DNA of 6,211 nucleotides from the NCBI GenBank assembly GCA_002711145.1, contig PAHS01000020.1, positions 18,758 through 24,968 of the forward strand, in the 5' to 3' direction. Source of the DNA: Marinovum sp. Its GTDB lineage: Bacteria; Pseudomonadota; Alphaproteobacteria; Rhodobacterales; Rhodobacteraceae. Of the stretch, positions 1 to 5,749 are shown one piece after another (the first letter of the stretch is position 1; every line of letters begins with the position of its first letter). The translations under genes and the position numbers were made by a program. The notes beneath the pieces were generated by a model. It did no database searches. It worked only from the letters and a program-made list of their open reading frames with translations, and was not told the DNA's origin.

Positions 1-119
1 TCATATTTTCGAACAACCATTTTTTCAGTCATCGTACGAGCATTTTTCTTGGTCACATAAAAATGGCCAGTATCTGCTGTTGAATTCAGGCGTATCTTAA
101 CTGTAGTTGGTTTAGCCAT
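1..119 (-). CDS. rpmG: 50S ribosomal protein L33, N-terminal part (3' end outside window)
   Basis: This is the start of the gene for ribosomal protein L33, a small protein of the large ribosomal subunit. Thirty-nine complete codons are visible, beginning [20 protein letters not shown] and continuing through [13 protein letters not shown] to VVRKY. This closely matches the alphaproteobacterial form of L33, which is about 55 residues and lacks the zinc-binding cysteines of the other L33 type; none of the visible residues is Cys. The ATG at 119-117 is preceded by an AGGAG ribosome binding site at 131-127, seven bases upstream, which fixes the start. The remaining C-terminal part, roughly 15 residues, runs off the left edge. 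It lies downstream of rnpB on the same strand and has a candidate promoter of its own at 166-193. The identification is secure. Confidence 0.97.
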   Translation of the reverse strand, partial: MAKPTTVKIRLNSTADTGHFYVTKKNARTMTEKMVVRKY

Positions 120-165
120 GCGATTTCTCCTGATAAGATAACGATCAAATTCTAATTGAAATAGC

Positions 166-193
166 CTTGTACTGAAGATTTCGTCTGTGTCAA
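166..193 (-). promoter_or_regulatory. Candidate sigma-70 type promoter for rpmG
   Basis: On the minus strand a perfect TTGACA -35 box (193-188) is followed after 16 bases by TACAAG (171-166), which matches four of six positions of the -10 consensus. The predicted start would leave a leader of about 40 bases before the L33 ATG, with the AGGAG site inside it. It is placed sensibly between rnpB and rpmG. It rests on box matches only; read-through from rnpB could also supply rpmG transcripts. Confidence 0.4.
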
Positions 194-203
194 CGTCAAT
201 GCG

Positions 204-234
204 CTATTATCATAAATTATTTCGATAATAATAG
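204..234. repeat. AT-rich inverted repeat just downstream of rnpB
   Basis: The outer arms CTATTAT (204-210) and ATAATAG (228-234) are perfect complements. An alternative inner hairpin ATTAT/ATAAT (216-220 and 225-229) has a four-base loop. The element sits directly after the RNase P RNA 3' end in the direction of transcription. It has no GC-rich stem and no following U-run, so it is not a standard intrinsic terminator. It might help define or protect the rnpB 3' end, or may simply reflect AT richness. Confidence 0.35.
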
Positions 235-235
235 T

Positions 236-633
236 ATGCGGGAAGCCTATAAGCCGGATTCTGTCCCAAAGGATTAACCTTCATGAATGGCCATTCATCT
301 AAGTTCGATGTTACCAACGAACCTCTAGCTGCCTACCCGAACCACTAGTCCAAAGCAAATCCGCGAATTGAGCGCATAAAGCAAACTCACCGCACGTGGC
401 TCCTATTCGGCATTGCTCCCGGTGGGGCTTGCCATGCAGTTCATGTTACCATGAACCCGGTGGGCCCTTACCCCACCTTTTCACCCTTACCCAAGAAATA
501 TACTCAGGCGGTTTTTTTTCTGTGGCGCTTTCCGTCGGGTTACCCCGCCCGGGCGTTACCCGGCACCGTAGCTTTGTGGAGTCCGGACTTTCCTCGAAGT
601 GAATTAACTCCGCGACCATTCAGCCTCCCGCAT
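236..633 (-). ncRNA. rnpB: RNase P RNA, bacterial class A
   Basis: This is the catalytic RNA of RNase P, which with the protein RnpA removes 5' leaders from tRNA precursors. On the minus strand it opens with GCGGGAGGCUGAAUGGUC and has the conserved 5' core GAGGAAAGUCCGGACUCC (about 596-579) and the 3' core ACAGAAUCCGGCUUAUAGGC (about 264-245). P4 pairs CCGGA with UCCGG, a compensated change from the common CCGGG/CCCGG. P1 joins the two ends in a helix of at least 12 bp. P2 is UGAAUGGUC (622-614) with GGCCAUUCA (292-284). A GUUCAUG-GUAA-CAUGAAC hairpin (456-439) fits P12. A P18-like hairpin (about 324-301) has a GUAA loop. The GGGU expected to bind tRNA CCA ends lies at 338-335. Length, about 398 nt, is normal for the class. 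Ends are inferred from P1 and the promoter and may be off by a few bases. Short open frames across this region are spurious. Confidence 0.97.
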
Positions 634-640
634 ACAAACC

Positions 641-669
641 TATGTAAGTTCTGGTTAGTAATTGGTCAA
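641..669 (-). promoter_or_regulatory. Candidate promoter of rnpB
   Basis: On the minus strand TTGACC (669-664) is followed after exactly 17 bases by TACATA (646-641). Transcription would begin about seven bases later near 633, which coincides with the start of the P1 helix of the RNase P RNA. The -10 box is weak, but the -35 match, spacing and start position agree with one another. The promoter sits in the gap between the lipoprotein stop codon (682-680) and rnpB. Confidence 0.5.
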
Positions 670-679
670 TATTTATTCA

Positions 680-1240
680 CTATTTTCCTACCGCCAGTCG
701 AAAAGGTGTGGGGTCCCATCTACAAGCAAAACCATCGCCATCAGGATCGATCCCAAACTGGTCTCTTTCTGGACCTCCAGTAAGTAGAAAGGCTTCTTGA
801 GCAGAACTATCGGACACATACCTATTACAATTTCGCTCAAATCTTGCCTGTGACTTGAAACGCCGTTCATAAAGCATAGTGCCCAACGGGTTATCAGTTT
901 TAAGTGCGTATGCCACAACGTTGGGTATATTAGTATTAGTCCTTCGAGGAACGTTAGTGGGCTTTATGACAGTGTAAACCTCTTGGTTACGCTTTAAACG
1001 CTCAGCATCACTTTCAATAGTCTGACGCTCTGCTACAGCGTCAAAGTCGTTTTCATCAGACAAACCAGGGTTATCTAATGTGGGTTTACTTACTTCTACA
1101 GTTTGTTCCGCTAATACCTCCTCATTCACCAGGGGTATCTTTGTGCCAATATCATTGCCAGGCACGCATGCAGATACAAAAAGAAAAGAAAGCATGATAC
1201 AGTGAGGTGCTACCTCAGACGATAAAAACTTTAATCCCAA
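680..1240 (-). CDS. Predicted lipoprotein with C-terminal excalibur-like calcium-binding motif
   Basis: A 186-residue protein of unknown function. The N-terminus carries a hydrophobic stretch (about residues 15-24) ending in the lipobox VSAC, so Cys25 should be lipidated after signal peptidase II cleavage. The residue after Cys is Val rather than Asp, so in a Gram-negative cell outer-membrane delivery is more likely. Residues 30-100 are polar and look disordered. The C-terminal domain has FERNC (134-138) and the acidic loop DPDGDGFAC (165-173), the pattern of the excalibur calcium-binding family; Cys138 and Cys173 could form a disulfide. The start is TTG: an in-frame TAA lies immediately upstream, and GGTGG (1252-1248), seven bases away inside the end of gatA, can act as ribosome binding site. 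A later ATG at codon 16 would leave only nine residues before the lipid Cys and no basic residue. It begins 4 nt after gatA, so it is probably cotranscribed with gatCA. I do not know its role. Confidence 0.85.
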   Translation of the reverse strand: MGLKFLSSEVAPHCIMLSFLFVSACVPGNDIGTKIPLVNEEVLAEQTVEVSKPTLDNPGLSDENDFDAVAERQTIESDAERLKRNQEVYTVIKPTNVPRRTNTNIPNVVAYALKTDNPLGTMLYERRFKSQARFERNCNRYVSDSSAQEAFLLTGGPERDQFGIDPDGDGFACRWDPTPFRLAVGK

Positions 1241-1244
1241 TTAG

Positions 1245-2726
1245 TTACCACCATTTTTCAGGTTTATCTACGAATCCAGTGGCACTTTCCAGGCTATAGG
1301 CGATGTTCATTAGATCTCCCTCCTCCCATGGACGTCCAATTAGCTGTAAACCTAGGGGTAGCCCCTCACTGCTTAGCCCAGCAGGTATGGATATACCTGG
1401 TAAACCCGCCAAATTCACTGTCACGGTAAACACATCATTTAGATACATTTCAACTGGATCTGCACTTTCCATTTTACCAAGTTCAAAGGCGGCTGATGGC
1501 GTTGTAGGAGTTAGGATTGCGTCTACGCCAGTAGAAAAAACGTTCTCAAAATCTTGCTTTATCAGAGATCTAACTTTTCTAGCCCGGTTATAATATGCAT
1601 CGTAAAATCCAGCTGATAATACGTAAGTGCCTATCATTACCCGTCTTTGCACTTCCATTCCGAAACCCTCAGATCTGGATCTTTCATACATTTCCGTGAT
1701 GCTTTCACCTGCACTCAAAGTAGCCCTGCGACCGAACCTTACTCCATCATATCTTGCTAAATTTGAGGAAGCTTCTGCTGGAGCAATCACATAATAAGCC
1801 GGAAGCGCATATTTGGTATGTGGTAATGAAATATCCACCACCTCAGCACCGGCACCTCGTAACATTTCAGCCCCATCTTGCCATAAGCTTTCAATTTGAG
1901 GCGACATGCCTTCTAATCGGTATTCGCGCGGTATTCCGATTTTTTTTCCTTTAATATCGCCCGTAAGCATTGCTTCAAAGTTGGGCACAGCATTATCAGA
2001 ACTTGTACTGTCTTTCTTATCGAAGCCACACATTGGTTCTAGCATAATAGCCGTATCACGCACGGATTTACACATGGGACCAGCTTGATCAAGTGAGCTT
2101 GCAAAGGCAACTATGCCCCACCTGGAGCATCTGCCATAAGTCGGCTTTACGCCAACAATGCCTGTAAAAGCTGCAGGCTGGCGGATAGACCCACCAGTGT
2201 CAGTTCCTATCGCTGCAAGACATAAGTCAGCTGCAACAGCTGATGCTGATCCACCCGAAGATCCTCCTGGAGTGAGTAATTTATCTGAAATTTTCCATGG
2301 GTTTATAACATTACCATATACAGATGTTTCGTTTGAACTGCCCATAGCAAATTCATCCATGTTCAATTTACCCAGAGTTACGGCACCCACATTTTTCAAA
2401 TTTTGCGTTACGGTACTCTCATATCCTGGTTTGAAACCGTCTAAAATTTTGCTGGCAGCTTGTGTTGGAACACCTTCGCAAGCGAAAAGATCTTTAACGC
2501 CAAGAGGTATCCCGCATAGGGAGTGGGCGTCTCCTTGTTTTAAAAGTAAATCTGCTGATTTTGCCTGATCAAGCGCCTCATCAGGCGTTTTATGAACGAA
2601 CGCACCAAGGGCATCCGCAGCATCAATTGCCGCAATGCATGATAGTGTAAGCTCTTCAGAGGTTATTTCCTTAGCCCTCAACTTGTCTCTCGCCTCTGCG
2701 ATTGTCCAGGTGTTAGTGTCCGCCAT
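1245..2726 (-). CDS. gatA: Asp-tRNA(Asn)/Glu-tRNA(Gln) amidotransferase subunit A
   Basis: GatA is the glutaminase subunit of GatCAB. It releases ammonia from glutamine, which the complex uses to turn misacylated Glu-tRNA(Gln) or Asp-tRNA(Asn) into the correct Gln- or Asn-tRNA in the cytoplasm. The 493-residue length is normal. It has the amidase-signature catalytic triad: Lys78 in [10 protein letters not shown], the cis-Ser Ser156 in PGGSSGGSA, and the nucleophile Ser180 in [11 protein letters not shown]; the 24-residue spacing of the two serines is that of the family. The [11 protein letters not shown] motif (123-133), typical of true GatA rather than general amidases, is present. The C-terminus ends in EKWW. 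The ATG at 2726-2724 overlaps the gatC stop codon by one base (TAATG), so translation is probably coupled. gatB is not in this window and must lie elsewhere. No frameshift or missing catalytic residue is seen. Confidence 0.98.
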   Translation of the reverse strand: MADTNTWTIAEARDKLRAKEITSEELTLSCIAAIDAADALGAFVHKTPDEALDQAKSADLLLKQGDAHSLCGIPLGVKDLFACEGVPTQAASKILDGFKPGYESTVTQNLKNVGAVTLGKLNMDEFAMGSSNETSVYGNVINPWKISDKLLTPGGSSGGSASAVAADLCLAAIGTDTGGSIRQPAAFTGIVGVKPTYGRCSRWGIVAFASSLDQAGPMCKSVRDTAIMLEPMCGFDKKDSTSSDNAVPNFEAMLTGDIKGKKIGIPREYRLEGMSPQIESLWQDGAEMLRGAGAEVVDISLPHTKYALPAYYVIAPAEASSNLARYDGVRFGRRATLSAGESITEMYERSRSEGFGMEVQRRVMIGTYVLSAGFYDAYYNRARKVRSLIKQDFENVFSTGVDAILTPTTPSAAFELGKMESADPVEMYLNDVFTVTVNLAGLPGISIPAGLSSEGLPLGLQLIGRPWEEGDLMNIAYSLESATGFVDKPEKWW

Positions 2727-3013
2727 TACTCTACAACCTTAGGAACAGCAAAAAACCCTTCTCGGGCATCTGGGGCATTAGAAAGTACTTTATCTTGCTG
2801 ATCCCCGTCACTGACCTGATCAACACGACGTTTTAACTTTTGCGGGGAAACGGAAGTCATCGGCTCAACTCCTTCAACGTCAACTTCATTCAATTGTTCA
2901 ATAAACCCAAGAATTTGGTTAAATTCGTTTGCTAGGCTATCTAACGAATTCTCATCAACTTTAATACGCGCTAACTTTGCAACTCTTGCCGCTGTCGCTC
3001 TGTCGATTGACAT
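2726..3013 (-). CDS. gatC: Asp-tRNA(Asn)/Glu-tRNA(Gln) amidotransferase subunit C
   Basis: GatC is the small non-catalytic subunit that wraps around and stabilises the GatA-GatB interface. The 95-residue product starts [17 protein letters not shown], with the family motifs [13 protein letters not shown] (30-42), VEGVEPM (46-52), and the conserved tail [20 protein letters not shown] (76-95). The ATG at 3013 is chosen over the TTG one codon upstream because GGAGA at 3024-3020 sits six bases from the ATG but only three from the TTG, and because family members begin MSID. It is the first gene of the gatC-gatA-lipoprotein operon. The operon diverges from pxpB across a 170-nt gap that must contain its promoter; the best -35 candidate there, TTGACT at 3115-3110, lacks a good -10 partner. 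Confidence 0.97.
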   Translation of the reverse strand: MSIDRATAARVAKLARIKVDENSLDSLANEFNQILGFIEQLNEVDVEGVEPMTSVSPQKLKRRVDQVSDGDQQDKVLSNAPDAREGFFAVPKVVE

Positions 3014-3019
3014 CAAAAA

Positions 3020-3024
3020 TCTCC
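3020..3024 (-). promoter_or_regulatory. Ribosome binding site of gatC
   Basis: GGAGA on the minus strand, six bases upstream of the gatC ATG. It decides the start in favour of the ATG at 3013 over the adjacent TTG at 3016. Confidence 0.75.
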
Positions 3025-3109
3025 ATTGTTCAGGCTAGATCCATTTAACGTTCATTGGAGTTTACTGCAAGTAGCTGTTCACGATATTTGCAACGCATCA
3101 AAAATTCCA

Positions 3110-3131
3110 AGTCAACTGATCACAAAAGTTG
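3110..3131. promoter_or_regulatory. Inverted repeat between divergent gatC and pxpB, possible operator
   Basis: CAACT (3113-3117) and AGTTG (3127-3131) are perfect inverted arms separated by nine bases; the self-complementary TGATCA (3117-3122) is not centred between them. The left arm overlaps TTGACT on the minus strand (3115-3110), a possible -35 for gatC. The right arm overlaps TTGCTT (3129-3134), a possible -35 for pxpB. The position suits a regulator acting on one or both promoters, but five-base arms are short and can arise by chance in AT-rich DNA. Confidence 0.25.
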
Positions 3132-3158
3132 CTTTTCTACATGATAAATTGCTAAAAA
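3129..3158 (+). promoter_or_regulatory. Candidate promoter of the pxpBCA operon
   Basis: TTGCTT (3129-3134) and TAAAAA (3153-3158) are separated by 18 bases and lie 26 bases before the pxpB ATG. Each box matches four of six consensus positions. The location is right for the operon, but the sequence is very AT-rich and other pairings are possible. Confidence 0.3.
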
Positions 3159-3183
3159 TAAAACGCATAAAAATGAAAGATAC

Positions 3184-3927
3184 ATGACAGATAATTTTCC
3201 AAAAATTAATTTTGTAGGGCTTGATGGCATTTTGGTACAATTTTCCGATGAGATTTGCGAAAGTGCTAACTCAGCTGCCTTGGCTTTGCGACATGAAGTG
3301 GAGCAACAAAATCAACCTGCTATTGTAGAAAGTGCTAACTCATTAACAGCCGCATACTTCAGGATCGATCCAAAATTAGCATCAGTAAATTCAATCCTTA
3401 GCTTTTTTGACGAAATACTGAAAGAAAAGAACTGGTACACTTCAACCCTTCCTAAAAATCGCAAGCTTTTTCAGATACCTTGCGTATTTGGAACTGAATT
3501 AGCCCCCCAGTTTAGAAAAGTTATAGAATTAGCAGGAATTAGCCGATCTCAGGCCATCCTGGAATTTACTACCACTCGAACCCGCGTAATGACTATTGGC
3601 TTTTCCCCTGGGCAGCCTTATGCTGGCTTGCTCTCTGAAAAATGGGATATACCAAGATTGGCTGAAGTCGCAAAAAGTGTACCTAAAAGCGCGCTTGTTT
3701 GCGCAATAAGACAGTTAATTATTTTTTCAAATAGCACCCCAACTGGCTGGCATCACATAGGCCAAACTGCATTCGAATGTTTTAACTCTAATAGACAGAA
3801 ACCAATTTTACTTAAACCTGGCGACGAGATAACTTTTATAGAAATTAATCCAAGCGAATTGTATCAAATCAATAACGATAACGCTGATGGACTTGGCGGT
3901 GTAGTAATTTCAGAAATTAGGAATTGA
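3184..3927 (+). CDS. pxpB: 5-oxoprolinase subunit B (KipI / allophanate hydrolase subunit 1 family)
   Basis: PxpB is one of three subunits of the prokaryotic 5-oxoprolinase, which uses ATP to open 5-oxo-L-proline (pyroglutamate) to glutamate in the cytoplasm. The 247-residue protein has the family landmarks IPCVFGTELAP (98-108), IGFSPGQPYAGLL (138-150, usual form IGFAPGFPYLGGL), TGWHHIGQT (187-195, usual form GGWQIIGRT) and KPGDEITF (211-218). The segment before TGW reads ALVCAIRQLIIFSN (170-183), where most relatives have a GGQTGIYP-like stretch, so this belongs to a divergent branch. An exact 15-nt direct repeat encodes ESANS twice, at residues 26-30 and 49-53. The start is the ATG at 3184 with only a weak AAAGA upstream; no better start is visible. 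One base separates its stop from pxpC. Family membership is firm; the exact substrate is inferred from the operon. Confidence 0.87.
   Translation: MTDNFPKINFVGLDGILVQFSDEICESANSAALALRHEVEQQNQPAIVESANSLTAAYFRIDPKLASVNSILSFFDEILKEKNWYTSTLPKNRKLFQIPCVFGTELAPQFRKVIELAGISRSQAILEFTTTRTRVMTIGFSPGQPYAGLLSEKWDIPRLAEVAKSVPKSALVCAIRQLIIFSNSTPTGWHHIGQTAFECFNSNRQKPILLKPGDEITFIEINPSELYQINNDNADGLGGVVISEIRN
3259..3342 (+). repeat. Exact 15-nt direct repeat inside pxpB
   Basis: GAAAGTGCTAACTCA occurs at 3259-3273 and again at 3328-3342. The copies are 69 bases apart, a multiple of three, so both are read in the same frame as ESANS. The second copy falls where relatives usually carry a conserved YRSLLV-like strand, and the first falls in the N-terminal helix region. 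Confidence 0.9.
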
Positions 3928-3928
3928 T

Positions 3929-4930
3929 ATGTTGGAAGTAATATCAATCTCAGGCTTTTCCTCCTTTCAGGATTTGGGAAGAAGTGGCTTCTACTCTAAG
4001 GGTATATCACGGTCCGGTGCTGCGGATTATTATGCACTTTTTGAGGGCGCTGCCTTGCTTGATCAAGATCCCAACAGTACTGCACTTGAATTTATTGGAA
4101 ATGGAGGAACATTTAATATTTTAGAAGACTGTATGGTAGCGTTGACAGGAGCTAGTATGCCAGCCAGCTTGAACCAAAAACCTTTGGATTGGAATGCTAG
4201 CCATTATTTATTCAAAGGTGGCATACTCAATTTAGGAGCGCCTCAGAATGGTCGGTATAGTTATCTGCATTTACGGGGAGGTTTTACGGCGCCAAAAATA
4301 TTTAACTCTAGCTCGGCTCAGCCATCTGCTGGTATTGGAAAGTACTCTATCCAAGCAGACATCTTGGCACAGTCAGAAAAAAATTTAGAGCCCCTCAAGT
4401 GCCAAGCAATAAAACCATTCGATAGATTTAACTCAACTACTTTTAGATTAATTGAGTCTTTTCAAACTCATTTTTTTACATCTGAAACAGTAGAAAGATT
4501 TACAGAAACGGAGTTTTTAATTGATAATCAGTCCAATAGGAGCGGAATAAAATTAACTCACACTGGGTCAGGTTTTTCTATTTCTAACCAATTGAAAATT
4601 GTATCGGATATGATAGTCCCCGGCGATATCCAAATGACTGGTTCTGGGCAACCATTTGTTTTATTAGGAGACTGTCAAACAATGGGAGGCTATCCAAGAA
4701 TAGGATGTCTTATTTCCCCCGATATTCCAGCTATTGCCCAGCTAAAATCTGGAAAAAAAATTAAATTTAAGTTCATATCAAGAGATGAGGCAAATAAAAT
4801 TGTATCAGAGGATGGTAAAAAATTAGAAACAATCACACAAAGATGTTCAGAACCAATTCGTGACCCCCAAAAAATTACGGATTTAATGGATTTAAATTTG
4901 ATCGGTGGTGCGGTATGGGCCAAAGATTAA
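3929..4930 (+). CDS. pxpC: 5-oxoprolinase subunit C (KipA / biotin-dependent carboxyltransferase-like family)
   Basis: PxpC pairs with PxpB in the 5-oxoprolinase complex; the family is also called allophanate hydrolase subunit 2. The 333-residue length is normal. Landmarks in order: FQDLGRSGF (13-21), ISRSGAADYYA (26-36), LEFIGNGG (53-60), YLHLRGGF (112-119), then the best conserved block DMIVPGDIQMTGSGQPFVLL (227-246) followed by QTMGGYPRIG (250-259) and PAIAQLKSGKKIKF (267-280). The usual SDRMGYRL motif appears as QSNRSGIKL (201-209), and GSRST after the GGF strand is replaced by NSSSA (126-130), so this is a divergent member. An AGGA at 3919-3922, inside the end of pxpB, serves the ATG at 3929, with only one base between the genes, indicating cotranslation. 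The C-terminal 50 residues are lysine-rich and poorly recognisable. No biotin carboxylase or carrier gene is nearby, which argues against a carboxylase role. Confidence 0.87.
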   Translation: MLEVISISGFSSFQDLGRSGFYSKGISRSGAADYYALFEGAALLDQDPNSTALEFIGNGGTFNILEDCMVALTGASMPASLNQKPLDWNASHYLFKGGILNLGAPQNGRYSYLHLRGGFTAPKIFNSSSAQPSAGIGKYSIQADILAQSEKNLEPLKCQAIKPFDRFNSTTFRLIESFQTHFFTSETVERFTETEFLIDNQSNRSGIKLTHTGSGFSISNQLKIVSDMIVPGDIQMTGSGQPFVLLGDCQTMGGYPRIGCLISPDIPAIAQLKSGKKIKFKFISRDEANKIVSEDGKKLETITQRCSEPIRDPQKITDLMDLNLIGGAVWAKD

Positions 4931-4945
4931 TGTAAAGGATGTTTT

Positions 4946-5698
4946 ATGCATATAGATTTAAATGCAGATTTGGGTGAAAGTTTTGGATCCTGGGTCAAGG
5001 GAAATGATGAAGCTTTACTGGATATAATATCGTCTGCCAATATCGCTTGTGGCTTTCATGCTGGAGATCCCGATGTAATGACAAAGACCATAAAATTGGC
5101 AAAAAACAGAGGTGTAGGGATTGGAGCACACCCCGGTTTCGACGATTTAGTTGGATTTGGTCGCAGACGCTTGAACCTTCCTATTGAAACTATCCAAAAC
5201 CAAATTCGGTACCAAATTGGAGCAATTAAAGCTATGGCGGGTGCAGAAGGCACAACAATAACGCATGTTAAATTGCATGGTGCCCTTTCAAATATGTGTT
5301 CGGAAAATTACGAGCTTGCTAAAGCATGTTATGAAGCGGTGATGTCGGTAGCCAAAGAAGTTCCAATCATGGCCTTAGTAAAAACAAAACAACAAGACGC
5401 CGTAGAAAACCTTAAAGCTAATTGGGTTGGAGAAATATTTGCAGACCGAAGTTACAATGATGATGCAACATTGGTGGACCGTTCAATGCCAGGTGCAGTT
5501 ATAGCTGATCCTATCGCTGCCGGAGCACGCGTTGCTGAAATGATTTCCAGAAGTGCGATTATTACCCAGACCGGCAAAGAAATAAAAACTAAAATTGATA
5601 CAGTGTGCCTTCATGGTGATACACCCAATGCCGTAAACATAGCTAAAGAAGTTAAAGATGCGCTTGAAAAAAGTGGAATAACTATCACCAGATTTTAA
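4946..5698 (+). CDS. pxpA: 5-oxoprolinase subunit A (LamB/YcsF family)
   Basis: PxpA is the third subunit of the bacterial 5-oxoprolinase and belongs to the LamB/YcsF family, which has a polysaccharide-deacetylase-like barrel. The 250-residue protein is full length. Conserved motifs are all present: DLNADLGE (4-11), NIACGFHAGD (32-41), GAHPGFDD (60-67), FGRRRL (71-76), EIFADRSY (163-170), RSMPGAVI (179-186) and CLHGDTPNAV (221-230). The acidic and histidine residues expected in the active site (Asp4, Asp8, Glu11, His38, His62, His111, His223) are intact. The usual KPHGALYN motif reads KLHGALSN (109-116), a departure in an otherwise well conserved segment. An AAAGGA site (4934-4939) sits six bases before the ATG. 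It follows pxpC after 15 nt and ends the operon; order B-C-A is the same as in E. coli. The older lactam-utilization label for this family is superseded by the 5-oxoprolinase assignment. Confidence 0.9.
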   Translation: MHIDLNADLGESFGSWVKGNDEALLDIISSANIACGFHAGDPDVMTKTIKLAKNRGVGIGAHPGFDDLVGFGRRRLNLPIETIQNQIRYQIGAIKAMAGAEGTTITHVKLHGALSNMCSENYELAKACYEAVMSVAKEVPIMALVKTKQQDAVENLKANWVGEIFADRSYNDDATLVDRSMPGAVIADPIAAGARVAEMISRSAIITQTGKEIKTKIDTVCLHGDTPNAVNIAKEVKDALEKSGITITRF

Positions 5699-5700
5699 AA

Positions 5701-5730
5701 ATCATCTGCATATGATAATTAGCAGTAGAT
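5701..5730. repeat. Imperfect inverted repeat between convergent pxpA and dehydrogenase gene
   Basis: ATCATCTGC (5701-5709) and GCAGTAGAT (5722-5730) pair at seven of nine positions around a 12-base loop. It begins three bases after the pxpA stop. There is no T-run on either side, so it is not a convincing intrinsic terminator, although its place between converging genes suits a transcript end structure. The whole gap, 5699-5749, holds nothing else recognisable. Confidence 0.3.
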
Positions 5731-5749
5731 ATATACCAAAAGCAAATCA

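Noticed and set aside
204..234. Intrinsic terminator for rnpB
   Set aside because: The dyad is made almost only of A-T pairs and is not followed by a U-run in the transcript direction; it is kept only as an inverted repeat.
482..520. Possible sequence damage at the run of eight A residues in the RNase P RNA (minus strand)
   Set aside because: The run lies in the conserved CAGA...ACCGCC segment and its length fits relatives with one base changed, so it does not indicate an indel.
396..783. Overlapping plus-strand open frames of 68 and 110 codons
   Set aside because: They lie across the RNase P RNA gene and its promoter on the opposite strand; the translated sequences have no recognisable protein features and the RNA assignment explains the conservation.
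688..918. Minus-strand open frame of 76 codons inside the lipoprotein gene
   Set aside because: It is a shifted-frame shadow of the lipoprotein, which has a lipobox and an excalibur motif in the other frame.
1303..2568. Several plus-strand open frames of 60-136 codons opposite gatA
   Set aside because: All are antisense to a well conserved gatA; none has a family-like sequence.
3929..4930. Biotin-dependent carboxylase or urea amidolyase (allophanate hydrolase) assignment for the pxpB-pxpC pair
   Set aside because: Domain names in these families suggest it, but no biotin carboxylase, biotin carrier or amidase gene is adjacent, and the pairing with pxpA points to 5-oxoprolinase.
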